Notes: a model not told the origin generated them from the letters alone. 64,000 bases of DNA from Oceanihabitans sp. IOP_32 (GCF_009498295.1 NZ_CP040813.1:3355001-3419000); one strand, 5' to 3'; counted from the stretch's first letter, positions 25,204 to 35,345 are shown. Numbers and translations: made by a program.

Positions 25204-27117
25204 ATGAAAATATTTTTAAAATTCTCAGTCTTATTTTTGCTTATTTTTACGAATTGCACTCCAAAAGACAGTAAAAACACTGAGATTAGTAACACTTTTG
25301 TTCAAGATCATTACACCAAAAAAGAGGTCAATATTACTATGCGGGATGGCGCTAAATTACATACCACCATCTACGCTCCTAGAGATGCGAGCCAAGCCTA
25401 CCCTATTTTATTACAACGCACACCTTACAGCTGCAGACCTTATGGTGATGATGCCTTTAGAAAGAATATCGGTCCCAATTTACACCTTATGAAAGAAGGC
25501 AATATTATTGTTTATCAAGATGTTCGCGGCCGTTGGATGAGTGAGGGGGTTTATGATAATATGCGTGCCTATATCCCTAATAAAACGGGAAACCAAACCG
25601 ACGAAACTACCGATACTTACGACACCATTGATTGGTTAGTAAACAATATTGAAAATAATAACGGTAATGTCGGTACTTGGGGGATTTCTTACCCTGGATT
25701 TTATACCACGGTTTCTACTATTGATGCGCATCCGGCTTTAAAGGCAGCATCGCCACAAGCCAGTATTGGCGATTTCTTTTTTGATGATTTTCACCATAAT
25801 GGTGCATTTTTGTTAAGCTATTTTAATGCGATTCCTTTATTTGGTACTTATAAAGACCAACCCACCGATTCGGCTTGGTATAAGTTTCCAGATATGAAAA
25901 CTCAAGATCAATATCAGTTTTTCTTAGACAAAGGCCCTTTAAAAAATTTAAACCAATATTTTCAATACCATACAGATACTACCGCTGTTGTCGACAAATA
26001 CCATATCGACGATTTCTTTTGGAAGGAAATTGTAGAACATCCTAATTACGATACCCTTTGGCAAAGTAAAGGCATTATACAGCATTTAGATAAAGTTGCG
26101 CCCACCGTTGCCACCATGGTAGTTGGTGGTTGGTTTGATGCTGAAGATTTGTACGGTCCTTTAGAAACTTATAAGAACATTGAGAAGCATCAACCAAACA
26201 ATTACAACACCTTGGTATTTGGCCCTTGGGATCATGGCGGATGGTCTAGAAATAAAGTAAAAAACACTGTAGGGAATTATTATTTTGGCGATTCGATTTC
26301 ATTAAAATATCAAAAGGATATTGAAACAAAATTCTTTAATCATTTCTTAAAAGGAAGTGGCTCTAAAGACAGCGGATTACCAGAAGCTTATGTTTTCGAT
26401 ACGGGTAAAAAAGAATGGCAGTCTTATGCTGTTTGGCCGCCTAAAGATGCTAAAAAACAAGCCTTCTTTTTATCTGAAAATCAAGAATTGACTTCTAATC
26501 AAAAAGGCGTTAGTGAAATAAAATTTGTAAGTGATTTACAGAAACCCGTGCCTTATTCTGAAGATATAAAAACGGTTTTCACACCTCGTAAATACATGAC
26601 AGACGATCAGCGTTTTGCGGCTCGCAGACCAGACGTTTTGGTTTTTGAAACTCCTGTCTTAACTGAAGACTTTACGCTTGCAGGAGATATATTAGCCCAA
26701 TTACAAGTTGCCACCACAGGCTCTGCTGCCGATTGGATTGTAAAAGTCGTTGATGTGCATCCTGGCGATTTAGAAAATGATAACGAAGACATGCAATCGC
26801 ACTTAAAACTAAGCAACTACCACTTGATGGTACGCAGTGAAGTGATGCGTGGTCGATTTAGAAATAGCTTTTCAAATCCCGAACCTTTTACACCTAATAA
26901 GAAAACGGCAGTAAATATAAAACTGCAAGATGTTTTTCATACGTTTAAAAAAGGACACAAATTGCAAATACAAGTTCAAAGTACATGTTTTCCATTAATT
27001 GATTTGAACCCACAAACCTATGTAGATAATATTTACAAGGCCGATGAAAAAGATTTTAAAACACAAACACATACTGTTTTTACCGATAGTAAGATTGAGT
27101 TTACGGTTTTAAATTAA
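25204..27117 (+). CDS. CocE/NonD family serine hydrolase (X-Pro dipeptidyl-peptidase-like), lipoprotein
   Basis: A 637-residue protein with a lipoprotein signal (LIFTNC, cysteine 18). The alpha/beta hydrolase core has the nucleophile motif GISYPG (Ser162) preceded by DTIDWLVNN, and the histidine region GPWDHGGW. The C-terminal ~200 residues form the jelly-roll of the CocE/PepX group (FTLAGDILAQLQVATTGSAADWIVKVVDVHPG). Family members cleave acyl or amide bonds in esters, glutaryl-cephalosporins or X-Pro peptides; here a surface peptidase or amidase is likely but the substrate is unknown. It stands alone, with a terminator 120 bp downstream. Confidence 0.9.
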   Translation: MKIFLKFSVLFLLIFTNCTPKDSKNTEISNTFVQDHYTKKEVNITMRDGAKLHTTIYAPRDASQAYPILLQRTPYSCRPYGDDAFRKNIGPNLHLMKEGNIIVYQDVRGRWMSEGVYDNMRAYIPNKTGNQTDETTDTYDTIDWLVNNIENNNGNVGTWGISYPGFYTTVSTIDAHPALKAASPQASIGDFFFDDFHHNGAFLLSYFNAIPLFGTYKDQPTDSAWYKFPDMKTQDQYQFFLDKGPLKNLNQYFQYHTDTTAVVDKYHIDDFFWKEIVEHPNYDTLWQSKGIIQHLDKVAPTVATMVVGGWFDAEDLYGPLETYKNIEKHQPNNYNTLVFGPWDHGGWSRNKVKNTVGNYYFGDSISLKYQKDIETKFFNHFLKGSGSKDSGLPEAYVFDTGKKEWQSYAVWPPKDAKKQAFFLSENQELTSNQKGVSEIKFVSDLQKPVPYSEDIKTVFTPRKYMTDDQRFAARRPDVLVFETPVLTEDFTLAGDILAQLQVATTGSAADWIVKVVDVHPGDLENDNEDMQSHLKLSNYHLMVRSEVMRGRFRNSFSNPEPFTPNKKTAVNIKLQDVFHTFKKGHKLQIQVQSTCFPLIDLNPQTYVDNIYKADEKDFKTQTHTVFTDSKIEFTVLN

Positions 27118-27240
27118 CACCAAATTAACCATACGACATTTCATAATTAAATTGGTATTAGATTTTTTTATAGGTTAAAAGTATTCATACATTGTATGTT
27201 TAAGAAACTAAAAACAGAAATCTAAATCATTTAAAATAAA

Positions 27241-27272
27241 AAGCAGCCCAATATAAAAATTGGGCTGCTTTG
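27241..27272. terminator. Rho-independent terminator
   Basis: A perfect 12-bp stem AAGCAGCCCAAT / ATTGGGCTGCTT (27241-27252 and 27259-27270) with a 6-base loop and flanking A and T tracts. It is placed to end the CocE-type gene. Confidence 0.85.
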
Positions 27273-27378
27273 CATTGTATATTTAAATGTAGAATCGTTA
27301 TTTACATAACATTGAGTTTGTTAAAAGCTATGCTTAAAGAAGTAGTTGTATGTCCGTTTTTCATCATACGACGAAAAA

Positions 27379-27464
27379 ATCTGCGTTCATCTGCGAAATC
27401 AGCGAGAAAACAAATATTAGATAAGGAAGAATTATCCCGCAGATTGCGCAGATTTACGCGGAAT
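27379..27464. repeat. inverted intergenic repeat (TCTGCG family)
   Basis: Two imperfectly inverted arms, ATCTGCGTTCATCTGCGAAA at the left and CCCGCAGATTGCGCAGATTT at the right, separated by about 25 bp of AT-rich DNA. Such TCTGCG-rich repeats are scattered in many Bacteroidota genomes. The short reading frames across it look accidental. The rest of 27118-27686 shows nothing coding. Confidence 0.6.
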
Positions 27465-27686
27465 AAAAATAAATATTTATTTTCGTGACGGTACAAAGAT
27501 GTCATCATAAGTTACTAATTTATAGGTTTATGACAAATAGCGGACAATCAAAGAAGTAGTTAACATATAATTCTAGAAAAGTATGTGCTAGTAAAAGCAT
27601 AAAACCATATCGTGTTGTCTATGACTAACTTGTTTTTGAGTACAGCATATAAATTTACCAATTACATTGAATAAAAGATCATTCAT

Positions 27687-29126
27687 TTAAAGCCCCCACA
27701 AAATAGGTAGCACTATGTAAACAAACACAAATAAAATGACTATTGAAATGATATTCATCCAGAAACCTGATTTTACCATATCGATTATTTCTAAATAGCC
27801 AGAGCCAAACACCACGGCATTTGGAGGTGTTGCTACCGGAAGCATAAAAGCACATGACGCTGCTGTCGTGGCAGCCACAATAAGAATAAAGGGATCTACA
27901 CCTAAACTCACAGCAACTGGCGCTAAAATTGGCAGTAACATGGCTGCTGTGGCCAGATTAGAAGTTATTTCTGTTAAAAAATTTACGGAAAATAAAATAA
28001 TAACAACTAAAAGCGCAAGGGAAATTCCAGTTAATAAATCGATTTGATTCCCCAACCATAAAGCGAGACCCGTTTCTTGAAAACCTGCAGCGAGTGCCAT
28101 ACCTCCGCCAAAAAGCAAAATAATCCCCCAAGGTATTCTTATGGCGTCACCCCAATTAATAATGCGGTCGTTTCTCTTTTTTGTTGGTAATATGAATAAG
28201 AGGATTGCAGCTCCAATAGCAATAATCGTATCGTCTATTCCGGGAATTAAGTCTTGAAGTAAAAAAGAACGTGTAATCCAACACAGTGCGGTTAAAACAA
28301 AAACCAATAAAACAATTTTTTCTTCATATTTTATGGGACCTAACTCTTGTAGTAATCGATTGACTTCGTCTTTACCTCCAGGGAATTCTTTTTGTTCAAA
28401 TTTAAAGGCAAAACGTGTTAAATAAACCCATGCTATCGTCAATAATAATATTGAAATTGGCAAACCGAATTGAAACCATTGTCCGAAAGTAATTTCTATC
28501 CCATAAGTCTTTAGAACAAATCCCGCCATGACCAAGTTTGGTGGCGTACCAATTAAGGTGGCAATGCCACCAATTGACGCTGAATACGCTATGCTTAGCA
28601 TTAAAGCTTTTCCGAAAATAGCGTTCTCATTTTCTACAGTTGTTGGATTATCTTTTAATTGAGAGACAATAGACATGCCAATAGGCAACATCATCACCGC
28701 AGTCGCCGTATTAGAAATCCACATCGATAAAAAAGCCGTAGCTACCATAAAACCAAGAATTACTTTGTAAATATTGGTTCCTATCAGTTTGATAATATGT
28801 AACGCCATACGCTTATGTAAGTTCCATTTTTCAATAGCTATTGCCAAGAAAAAACCGCCTAAATACAGAAATATATATTTATCACCGTAGGCAGCTGTAG
28901 TCTCCGATATTTTCATGATACCCGTAGTTGGAAATAAAATCACTGGTAATAATGCGGTTACTGCAATGGGAACGGCCTCTGTAACCCACCAAATAGCAAT
29001 CCATAATGTGACACCAACCATGAAGTAAGCAGAATCGGACATTCCTTCGGGTGGGTTAAAAAAAGTTAAGATTATAAAGGATAATGGCCCTAATATTAAG
29101 GCTATAATTTTTTTAGGATTGGTCAT
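27687..29126 (-). CDS. DASS/SLC13-family sodium-coupled anion symporter
   Basis: A 479-residue membrane protein with about eleven helices that matches the divalent anion:Na+ symporter family. Landmarks: WWVTEAVPIAVTALLPVILFP near the start, WISNTATAVMMLPIG (SNT motif), IGGIATLIGTPPNLVMAGF, LTEITSNLATAAMLLPIL and MLPVATPPNAVVFGSGY near the C-terminus. The paired SNT and TPPN signatures line the sodium and substrate site. It probably takes up C4-dicarboxylates, citrate-type anions or sulphate; the choice cannot be made from sequence alone. Single gene with gaps on both sides. Confidence 0.9.
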   Translation of the reverse strand: MTNPKKIIALILGPLSFIILTFFNPPEGMSDSAYFMVGVTLWIAIWWVTEAVPIAVTALLPVILFPTTGIMKISETTAAYGDKYIFLYLGGFFLAIAIEKWNLHKRMALHIIKLIGTNIYKVILGFMVATAFLSMWISNTATAVMMLPIGMSIVSQLKDNPTTVENENAIFGKALMLSIAYSASIGGIATLIGTPPNLVMAGFVLKTYGIEITFGQWFQFGLPISILLLTIAWVYLTRFAFKFEQKEFPGGKDEVNRLLQELGPIKYEEKIVLLVFVLTALCWITRSFLLQDLIPGIDDTIIAIGAAILLFILPTKKRNDRIINWGDAIRIPWGIILLFGGGMALAAGFQETGLALWLGNQIDLLTGISLALLVVIILFSVNFLTEITSNLATAAMLLPILAPVAVSLGVDPFILIVAATTAASCAFMLPVATPPNAVVFGSGYLEIIDMVKSGFWMNIISIVILFVFVYIVLPILWGL

Positions 29127-29837
29127 CTTAAATCGTTTTTAGTCTAGTTGAGTTTAAAAAAAGAACAAAAAAAATAGCCTCACAAACTAGCTATACGACA
29201 TCGTATGAGTTGTTCTCTTCATTAAGGTCTAAAAGTATAAATTTAATTGGGAAATCCTTAGTGTTTTATATTTTTTAGAATACCGTAAAACATGGCATAC
29301 CTGTTTACTTGCTTTCATTAGAAAGTTTTATGCCTTAAATTGAGACTTTTAATTTAATCCTGAGTAGTTTTGCTTTCCGAATTAATAACGGCAAGTTATT
29401 AGACTGTTCGATAAAATTATTGTTTCATTATGCTGCTTATAAGCATCTTGAACATAAAGAATCTCTTTTTTTATGCACAATTGTTCAGCCGGAATATAAC
29501 GAATAGCAAGACAACTTTAAAAGTGTATTGAAGGACTGAAAAACGATTCAAATTTAGCTGTTTTTCTTCTATGCCAACAACAATCCATTAAACTTGAAAC
29601 AGTTGACACTTAACAGGTGTAACTGATATCATATTATTGTTTCATATGTAGAGCGACATTCGCTCAAAAAGACTTCAAACGTACTTAATATCAACCTGAA
29701 AACAGACACGCTACCTTCATTTTAAAGAAGGGTTCTTCTCAACAAAAAGACGAGACATTTATAAACCAGTTTAACCGAACTTATGGCAACTTTTTTGTGT
29801 GAACTACAAGATAAACAAAGCGACCAAAAATGCAATG
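29127..29837. other. non-coding stretch with a possible minus-strand coding remnant
   Basis: No intact gene. On the minus strand 29382-29516 reads open for 44 codons with natural-looking composition (includes RYIPAEQLCIKKEILYVQDA), possibly a leftover of a lost gene, or chance. An ATACGA/TCGTAT inverted pair lies near 29193-29206. Nothing else was recognised. Confidence 0.3.
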
Positions 29838-30638
29838 CTATTCGGCTTGGGAGAGAAAATTAAATTCTAAAGTGGCGTAAAAATTAAGCAAACTGTGATA
29901 AACAGCTAACTCTTTTTCTTTATCTAATAAATTCTTCGAGCTGTGTTCTGCAATCATATTTGAAGTATGCACCACAATTTCTGAGTCTAAATTAATAGTA
30001 TTTTCAGACGACTTACTACCTAAAAGTTGTAACTCTAAAGCCCTTTTGTAAACGTTACACCAATGGTTAACCTGCAATTTGTTGAGTATTTCGGTTTTTA
30101 GAGTCATCAACCTTGTTCTACTGATGTTTAATTCTTGTTGAATATGCTTTTTAGGTGTTCTCTTATAACTTAGCTTTAAAATTTTTAGTTCTTCTTCAGA
30201 TAAGTTGACCGTATGGTTTTTTAAGAAATTGTATTTACAACTGTTTAAAAACAAAAAGATTAAACCGTTTAACTGTTCTTTAGATACGACCTCCTCTTTT
30301 ATTTTCTCAGTAATAATTTTAGAATAAACTAGAGCTTCATCTTTTACAAGCTGGGGTAAGTAATCTTCCTTTTTTAACATGCCAGAATCAAAAGTTTTAA
30401 GTTGGGCATCGAACATAGAAACTGTAATTAAGGTATTTTTAATACGCTTAATGGTGCTGTTGTAACTACTTTCAGTTAAGTCTAAAAAATCGATAATTTG
30501 CTTTTCGGAGTAATCATGTGTTAGTAACCTTAAAGTTAACAGTTCTAAACTACTTAGTTTAACAGGAGATTTTCCTGGGATTACCACAACTTTTTTCTTG
30601 TTGTAGTTGGTCATCACTTTATAGTAAACATCTCTCAT
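29838..30638 (-). CDS. Transcriptional regulator with two LuxR-like HTH segments
   Basis: A 266-residue protein not matched to a named family. Residues about 25-75 (LSSLELLTLRLLTHDYSEKQIIDFLDLTESSYNSTIKRIKNTL) and about 165-230 (LSEEELKILKLSYKRTPKKHIQQELNISRTRLMTLKTEILNKLQV) both resemble LuxR/FixJ C-terminal HTH units, with a helical linker between. No receiver or sensor domain, signal peptide or membrane segment is seen. It is divergent from the hybrid histidine kinase across a 640-bp gap, so it may act with it, but that is only proximity. Confidence 0.6.
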   Translation of the reverse strand: MRDVYYKVMTNYNKKKVVVIPGKSPVKLSSLELLTLRLLTHDYSEKQIIDFLDLTESSYNSTIKRIKNTLITVSMFDAQLKTFDSGMLKKEDYLPQLVKDEALVYSKIITEKIKEEVVSKEQLNGLIFLFLNSCKYNFLKNHTVNLSEEELKILKLSYKRTPKKHIQQELNISRTRLMTLKTEILNKLQVNHWCNVYKRALELQLLGSKSSENTINLDSEIVVHTSNMIAEHSSKNLLDKEKELAVYHSLLNFYATLEFNFLSQAE

Positions 30639-31130
30639 ATCGAACCTTATTTGTTACGGTTAAAAACTATTTTGCCCCCCTTGTTTCTGCAATGTAACCG
30701 CTAGTTATTGTTACAGTTTATCTAGGAATTTAGTTCTGCCATTATAAAAACCCTTTGACCATGTTAACAGCCAAAGAGTTTAAATAAATGGCTTCCCCTT
30801 TTTTTAAAACGTTTTTGTTAAACCATAAAACTAAACTCTTATGAAACGTTTGGAGCGAATTTAAAACCTTAACACATCAAAAATTAAACCGATGTAATAA
30901 CTGATTTTTATCATGTTATAAACGTAAATATGATATACCATAAAATCAATATTATAGCAGTTTAAGAACTTTATATCTGCAATTTACCTAGTCACCTAAA
31001 CCTTTTAAACACCTTTTAAAACTTTGATTTTGGCAGGGCCTTGTGAAAATCCCTAAAAACAATAAAAAAATCCAGTAAAATGGTAGAATTTAAGAGGTCT
31101 TCATTTTATTTAGAATAGTATTGACATATG

Positions 31131-31144
31131 TCAACTAATATTCA
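31131..31144. promoter_or_regulatory. perfect 14-bp palindrome between the HTH regulator and histidine kinase
   Basis: TTGACATATGTCAA is its own reverse complement. It lies 136 bp before the kinase ATG in the divergent gap 30639-31279 and could be an operator for the neighbouring HTH protein. The rest of the gap is AT-rich with no gene seen. Confidence 0.35.
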
Positions 31145-31279
31145 AATTTCTATCTAATAATTAAATTGAAAAAGGTATTTTTATGCACTTTTATTAATTA
31201 ACGCTACAACTGATAAACTCCTATTCTTTTCTGTTAAAATGAACAGAAAAACATAGGCTATTAGAGATTGTATTTTATT

Positions 31280-34138
31280 ATGAAGAAAAACGCATCGAAA
31301 AAATACCCTTCAAAACTAACAAAAGACTTAGATATCATTTTACAGCACATTGTAGAGCAATCCTCAGATTCGATTCTAATTTGTGATTTATCGGGTACTT
31401 TGCTGTATGCTAACGAATTAAGCCGAGTATGGCTAGGCCTCGAAAATAAAGAGCTAGATAATATAAAGGTTTACGATTACGAGCAGTTTTTTAATGGCGA
31501 TAAGTTAAAGCATTGGGAAGCCCATGTTCAAGAACTCAAAAACGTTTCGGTAAAAGTGGAACGCGGTGCTTTGGTTAATTTCGAGACAAGCACGGTAACT
31601 CGTACTCATGTTAGACTTAGCTATTTGTCTTTAGAGCAGCAAGACTACATTTTGGCCGTGTCAAAAAAACATACAGAAAAAGACATTTTAGAACAGGAAC
31701 TTATTCAAAACGCAAAACTTCAAGACGCCTTATTAAAAATGGCATCGAAATATATTAATGTTGATATTTCCGACTTAACTCATGTTATCAATAATTCCTT
31801 GCAAGAAGTTGCGCAATTTGTTGATGCCGATCGTGTTTATATATTTTCTTATGATTTTAAAGCGCAAACCACCTCGAATACCTACGAGTGGTGTCAAGAA
31901 GGCATTGAACCACAGATTAATGAGCTTCAAGATGTTCCAATCTCGGCGATACCAGAATGGGTAGACCAACATCGAAAAAAAGCATCTTTTATCATTCCAG
32001 ACGTTTCACAATTACCAGATACAGGACCTTATGGTGTAAAAGCAATTCTGGAGCCCCAAGGTGTTAAAAGCCTAATAGCGCTTCCTATGTTTAATAAGAA
32101 TGAATTGGTTGGGTTTATTGGTTTCGATTCGGTAAGAGAAAAACATTTTTACTCTAAAAAAGAAGAGAATTTACTTTTTGTATATGCCGAAATATTATTA
32201 AACATGGAGCTTAGGCAGCAATTTGAATTGGAACTGCTAAATCAAAAAGAACGCTTTCAAAATATTATTAGTAGTATCGATGCCGGGCTGGTGCAAATGG
32301 ACGAAAATTTCAATATTACTTTTACAAACCACTCGTTTTTAAAGTTTTATAGCTATAACAAATCTAGTGTTTTTGGTAAAAACGCTTTTAATTTGTTTTT
32401 AAAACCAGAGGATTGGGATCCCTTAATGCTTAAAATGAACCAATTGGAAAAAAAAGAGGTGCTTCTTGAAGAGTTGTTAACTAAAGACAGCAAAGGCAAT
32501 TTTATTCCCATATTAGCCAGTATCGTACGATACGATACTGATGAAACTAAGGGTTTTTTGGCCGTTATCATAGATTTAACCAATCAGAAAAAGCTAGAAA
32601 ATGAATTACGAGATGCCATACAAAAGGTTGAGGAGTCGATGAGTTATAAAGAGAAATTCTTTGCCAATGTAAGTCACGAACTAAGAACACCATTAAATAT
32701 AATTGGCGGTAGTCTTTCTGAAGTGGTTAAGCAGCGTCTATCGGAAGATGCTCACTTTTTAGTAAATCAAGCTAATGTTGCATCCCGACACATGTTAAGT
32801 CTGGTTAACAACATTTTAGAGTTTGCTAAAATTAATGAAGGCGCTATTAAGCTGACTCTAAAAAACTTTAATTTAAAAAATACACTAAAAGACACCTTTA
32901 ATATTTTTGAATTAATGACCAGAGAAAAAGGTCTGAGATACGAATTGTTTATTGACGAGGCCATTCACCCTCATATTACAGGAGATTATGGCAAGTTAAA
33001 CCAAATTTTAATTAATTTTTTGGGTAATGCCATTAAATTTACAGATCAGGGCAGCGTAACTTTAGCTGTAAAACTTTTAGAAACCACACGCCATTCGCAA
33101 CGCATAGGCTTCTCGATTGCAGATACAGGCATTGGTATGAATAAAGTCTTTTTGGAAAATATATTCGACGAATATGCCCAAGATAACTCGGTTGAAAATC
33201 TTAAAAGTGGTACTGGTCTGGGGATGACAATCTCTAAACGACTTATCGACTTTATGGATGGACATGTGGAAGTTCACAGTGAAAAAAATAAAGGCACAAC
33301 GGTACATTTTAATTTAACTTTTGAAAAAAGAGAAAAACCCGTTAACCATAAAATAATACAGACTAATAAATCACTCTTATCTAACAAAGTCTTTCTTATC
33401 GCTGAAGATAACTATATGAATGCCGTGGTATTAGAACGTAAAATATCAGATTTAGGCGCTCGGGTGGTTACGGTAGAAAATGGTCAGCTTGCCGTAGAAG
33501 CGCTTCAGAAGCAACACTTCGATTTAGTTTTTATGGATGTGCAAATGCCTATACTTGATGGATTTGGCGCCACGAAAGCCATACGAGAGAATCTAAAGTT
33601 AAACATTCCAATTATAGCCATTACGGCCAATGTTTTTAAAAATGGAATTCATGATTATTTGGATTTTGGTTTTAATGATGTTATTCTCAAACCCTTTGAG
33701 GATGAATTACTGTATTCTAGAACCTTGGAAGCTTTAAAACCCAACAAAGAAGACAGGTCTAAAAAAAGAAACAAAAAAACGAGAGTGCATAAAGCCACAA
33801 AAAAGGAATATCAATTAGAATACCTAGAAAAAATAAGCCATGGCGATCCAAAATTCTATAAGCGTATGCTAGTTGTTTTTGTCGATATTATGAAGACTGC
33901 CATAAAAGACTTAAACACAGCTTTAGATTCACAAAATGTGGACTCTATTGCTAAAACCGTGCATAAAATAAAGCCAAGCTTAAAAGACCTAAAGGTAAAA
34001 ACAGCAGTGGGTCTCATAGAGGTCATAGAATCATCAGAATACAAGGACAGTGATTTTGTAGTAACTAATACCAAAGCCTTATTAAAAACCTTAAAAAAAG
34101 TACATACTGAATTTTCTAAAAATGAGTTGACCAAATAG
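31280..34138 (+). CDS. Hybrid sensor histidine kinase: PAS-GAF-PAS-HisKA-HATPase-REC-Hpt
   Basis: A 952-residue soluble hybrid kinase. Order: PAS (about 20-130), GAF (about 150-310, ending SLIALPMFNKNELVGFIGFDS), second PAS (about 325-440), HisKA with the phospho-acceptor in FFANVSHELRTPLN (His about 465), HATPase with NFLGNAIKFTD (about 580), ADTGIGM and SGTGLGMTISKRL, then a receiver with VFMDVQMPILDG (Asp about 750) and ILKPFED, and a C-terminal Hpt-like helix bundle with VHKIKPSLKDL (His about 893). No membrane helix is present, so the signal is probably cytoplasmic. The frame also opens at TTG 31268; ATG 31280 is preferred. The final output partner may have been the LytTR segment now found, broken, right after its stop. 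Confidence 0.92.
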   Translation: MKKNASKKYPSKLTKDLDIILQHIVEQSSDSILICDLSGTLLYANELSRVWLGLENKELDNIKVYDYEQFFNGDKLKHWEAHVQELKNVSVKVERGALVNFETSTVTRTHVRLSYLSLEQQDYILAVSKKHTEKDILEQELIQNAKLQDALLKMASKYINVDISDLTHVINNSLQEVAQFVDADRVYIFSYDFKAQTTSNTYEWCQEGIEPQINELQDVPISAIPEWVDQHRKKASFIIPDVSQLPDTGPYGVKAILEPQGVKSLIALPMFNKNELVGFIGFDSVREKHFYSKKEENLLFVYAEILLNMELRQQFELELLNQKERFQNIISSIDAGLVQMDENFNITFTNHSFLKFYSYNKSSVFGKNAFNLFLKPEDWDPLMLKMNQLEKKEVLLEELLTKDSKGNFIPILASIVRYDTDETKGFLAVIIDLTNQKKLENELRDAIQKVEESMSYKEKFFANVSHELRTPLNIIGGSLSEVVKQRLSEDAHFLVNQANVASRHMLSLVNNILEFAKINEGAIKLTLKNFNLKNTLKDTFNIFELMTREKGLRYELFIDEAIHPHITGDYGKLNQILINFLGNAIKFTDQGSVTLAVKLLETTRHSQRIGFSIADTGIGMNKVFLENIFDEYAQDNSVENLKSGTGLGMTISKRLIDFMDGHVEVHSEKNKGTTVHFNLTFEKREKPVNHKIIQTNKSLLSNKVFLIAEDNYMNAVVLERKISDLGARVVTVENGQLAVEALQKQHFDLVFMDVQMPILDGFGATKAIRENLKLNIPIIAITANVFKNGIHDYLDFGFNDVILKPFEDELLYSRTLEALKPNKEDRSKKRNKKTRVHKATKKEYQLEYLEKISHGDPKFYKRMLVVFVDIMKTAIKDLNTALDSQNVDSIAKTVHKIKPSLKDLKVKTAVGLIEVIESSEYKDSDFVVTNTKALLKTLKKVHTEFSKNELTK

Positions 34139-34219
34139 AGATATTTAAACAAGTACCTACGATTTGCAAGCACAAAAAAATTAGAAAAAAACAACAAACA
34201 GGAGAAGGTCGAAAGCAAA

Positions 34220-34390
34220 ATGTTAGGGATCTCTACCTTAGACAAAATTGAAATTGTAAATATTGCCGACATTCTATACATTAAGGCCGACGGGAGATAC
34301 TCCCACTTTTATCTTAAAGATAGTTCGAAAAAAGTCGTTTCTAAAAATTTGGAAGAATATCAAAAATTTCTTCAAGTTCACTCTCCTTAG
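34220..34390 (+). pseudogene. Broken LytTR DNA-binding domain
   Basis: Translation from ATG 34220 gives 56 residues with the LytTR core: IEIVNIADILYIKADGRYSHFYLKDSSKKVVSKNLEEYQKFL then QVHSP and a stop. A LytTR domain should continue with an HRSYIVNLKHIKK-like segment. That segment is recognisable in another frame just downstream (IIANRKHIK, about 34401-34430), so a frameshift broke the gene and the rest is lost. The fragment is in the same frame as the histidine kinase before it, with only the kinase stop (34136-34138) between. This could be the remnant of a separate response gene or of a once-fused protein. Confidence 0.72.
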
Positions 34391-34570
34391 ACAGATACAA
34401 GTTATAATTGCAAACCGTAAACATATTAAATTGGACCTGCTTTTCACTTTATAGCATTTTTATACGCTAAAAATACCACGTGGTTAATAACCATAAAATG
34501 CAGCGATAAAAAACAAGTAAAAACTCAATAATCGTTATACATAATCTCTCTTCACTTGAATAAAAATGCC

Positions 34571-34711
34571 ATGATATCAAAGCATTTATTGATACTTGCT
34601 CTTATTATTTCACTTATTTTAGAGCTTTTTAACTACAAAAATCAACTAATCATTATTTCTCTTGAGATTAACATGGTAGGGCTTCCTTTTCCTTATCTGA
34701 TAAAGGTTTAA
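34571..34711 (+). CDS. possible 46-residue hydrophobic peptide
   Basis: An open frame from ATG 34571 encodes 46 residues with one strongly hydrophobic stretch (LLILALIISLILELF) followed by a second mild one. No family is recognised and no clear ribosome-binding site was seen. It may be a small membrane protein or a chance frame in the decayed region 34391-34896, which otherwise shows nothing. Confidence 0.25.
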   Translation: MISKHLLILALIISLILELFNYKNQLIIISLEINMVGLPFPYLIKV

Positions 34712-34896
34712 AATATTAAGTAAAACCAAAAAATCACAGTTATTACATATTAATGACCAGTTATTACACAAATACATGAAATTTGTAATCCTTTCCTTAT
34801 GTTCGTTTGTGTGGAATTACGACTAAAGCTTGTTGAAGAGTTTTGGCCATATGATTACTTCAGATACCAGAATATTAATTATTAAAAACTAAAAAT

Positions 34897-35283
34897 ATGA
34901 AAGTAAAAAAAGTCTATTTCGTCGTAATTATCATGGCCTTAATGAGTTTTACACAAAAATCTTTTTCTCAAAACCCAAGGTTGTGGTTTAGTGAAAATGG
35001 TGTAGAGTTTTATGTAAATTATGTTCCAAAAAAAGGGAGTGAATACGCCTATTACTATTTAACAGTAATCAATAAAAGGGGCACACAGAAATTAATTTAT
35101 TATTATCCAGTTTTTGTGCATAATAATAAAATTACAGGAGAATCTCTGGAAAGAACGTTTCGTTTAGCGCCGGGAGAATCTAGAAGTGAAACATTTTACA
35201 TATCAACACAACTTCTTATCCAATCTGGAGATCATATTCCTAAATTGACGTTTAAGAAATATTATGTGAAAGATGTTAATTAA
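34897..35283 (+). CDS. Secreted protein of unknown function
   Basis: A 128-residue protein with a signal peptide (VVIIMALMSFTQKSFSQ, cleavage about residue 25). The mature part looks all-beta: repeated aromatic strands such as WFSENGVEFYVNYVPKKGSEYAYYYLTVINKRG and RLAPGESRSETFYIST, suggesting an immunoglobulin-like fold. No family was recognised. It is a single gene with its own terminator 23 bp downstream and sits among gene remnants, but its frame is intact. Confidence 0.7.
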   Translation: MKVKKVYFVVIIMALMSFTQKSFSQNPRLWFSENGVEFYVNYVPKKGSEYAYYYLTVINKRGTQKLIYYYPVFVHNNKITGESLERTFRLAPGESRSETFYISTQLLIQSGDHIPKLTFKKYYVKDVN

Positions 35284-35305
35284 TAGTAGTTTTGAGTTTT
35301 TATTT

Positions 35306-35345
35306 AAAGAAGCCGTCTCATTCTAATAAAATAGACGGCTTCTTT
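35306..35345 (+). terminator. Rho-independent terminator
   Basis: A perfect 13-bp stem AAAGAAGCCGTCT / AGACGGCTTCTTT (35306-35318 and 35333-35345) with a 14-base loop, ending the small secreted gene. Confidence 0.87.

Noticed and set aside
27270-27508. Two short overlapping frames on both strands
   Set aside because: Both are generated by the inverted TCTGCG repeat and have no natural composition or start signals.
34263-34454. Reading frame of 63 codons as an independent gene
   Set aside because: Its second half is the displaced continuation of the broken LytTR domain, so it is better read as part of that pseudogene.
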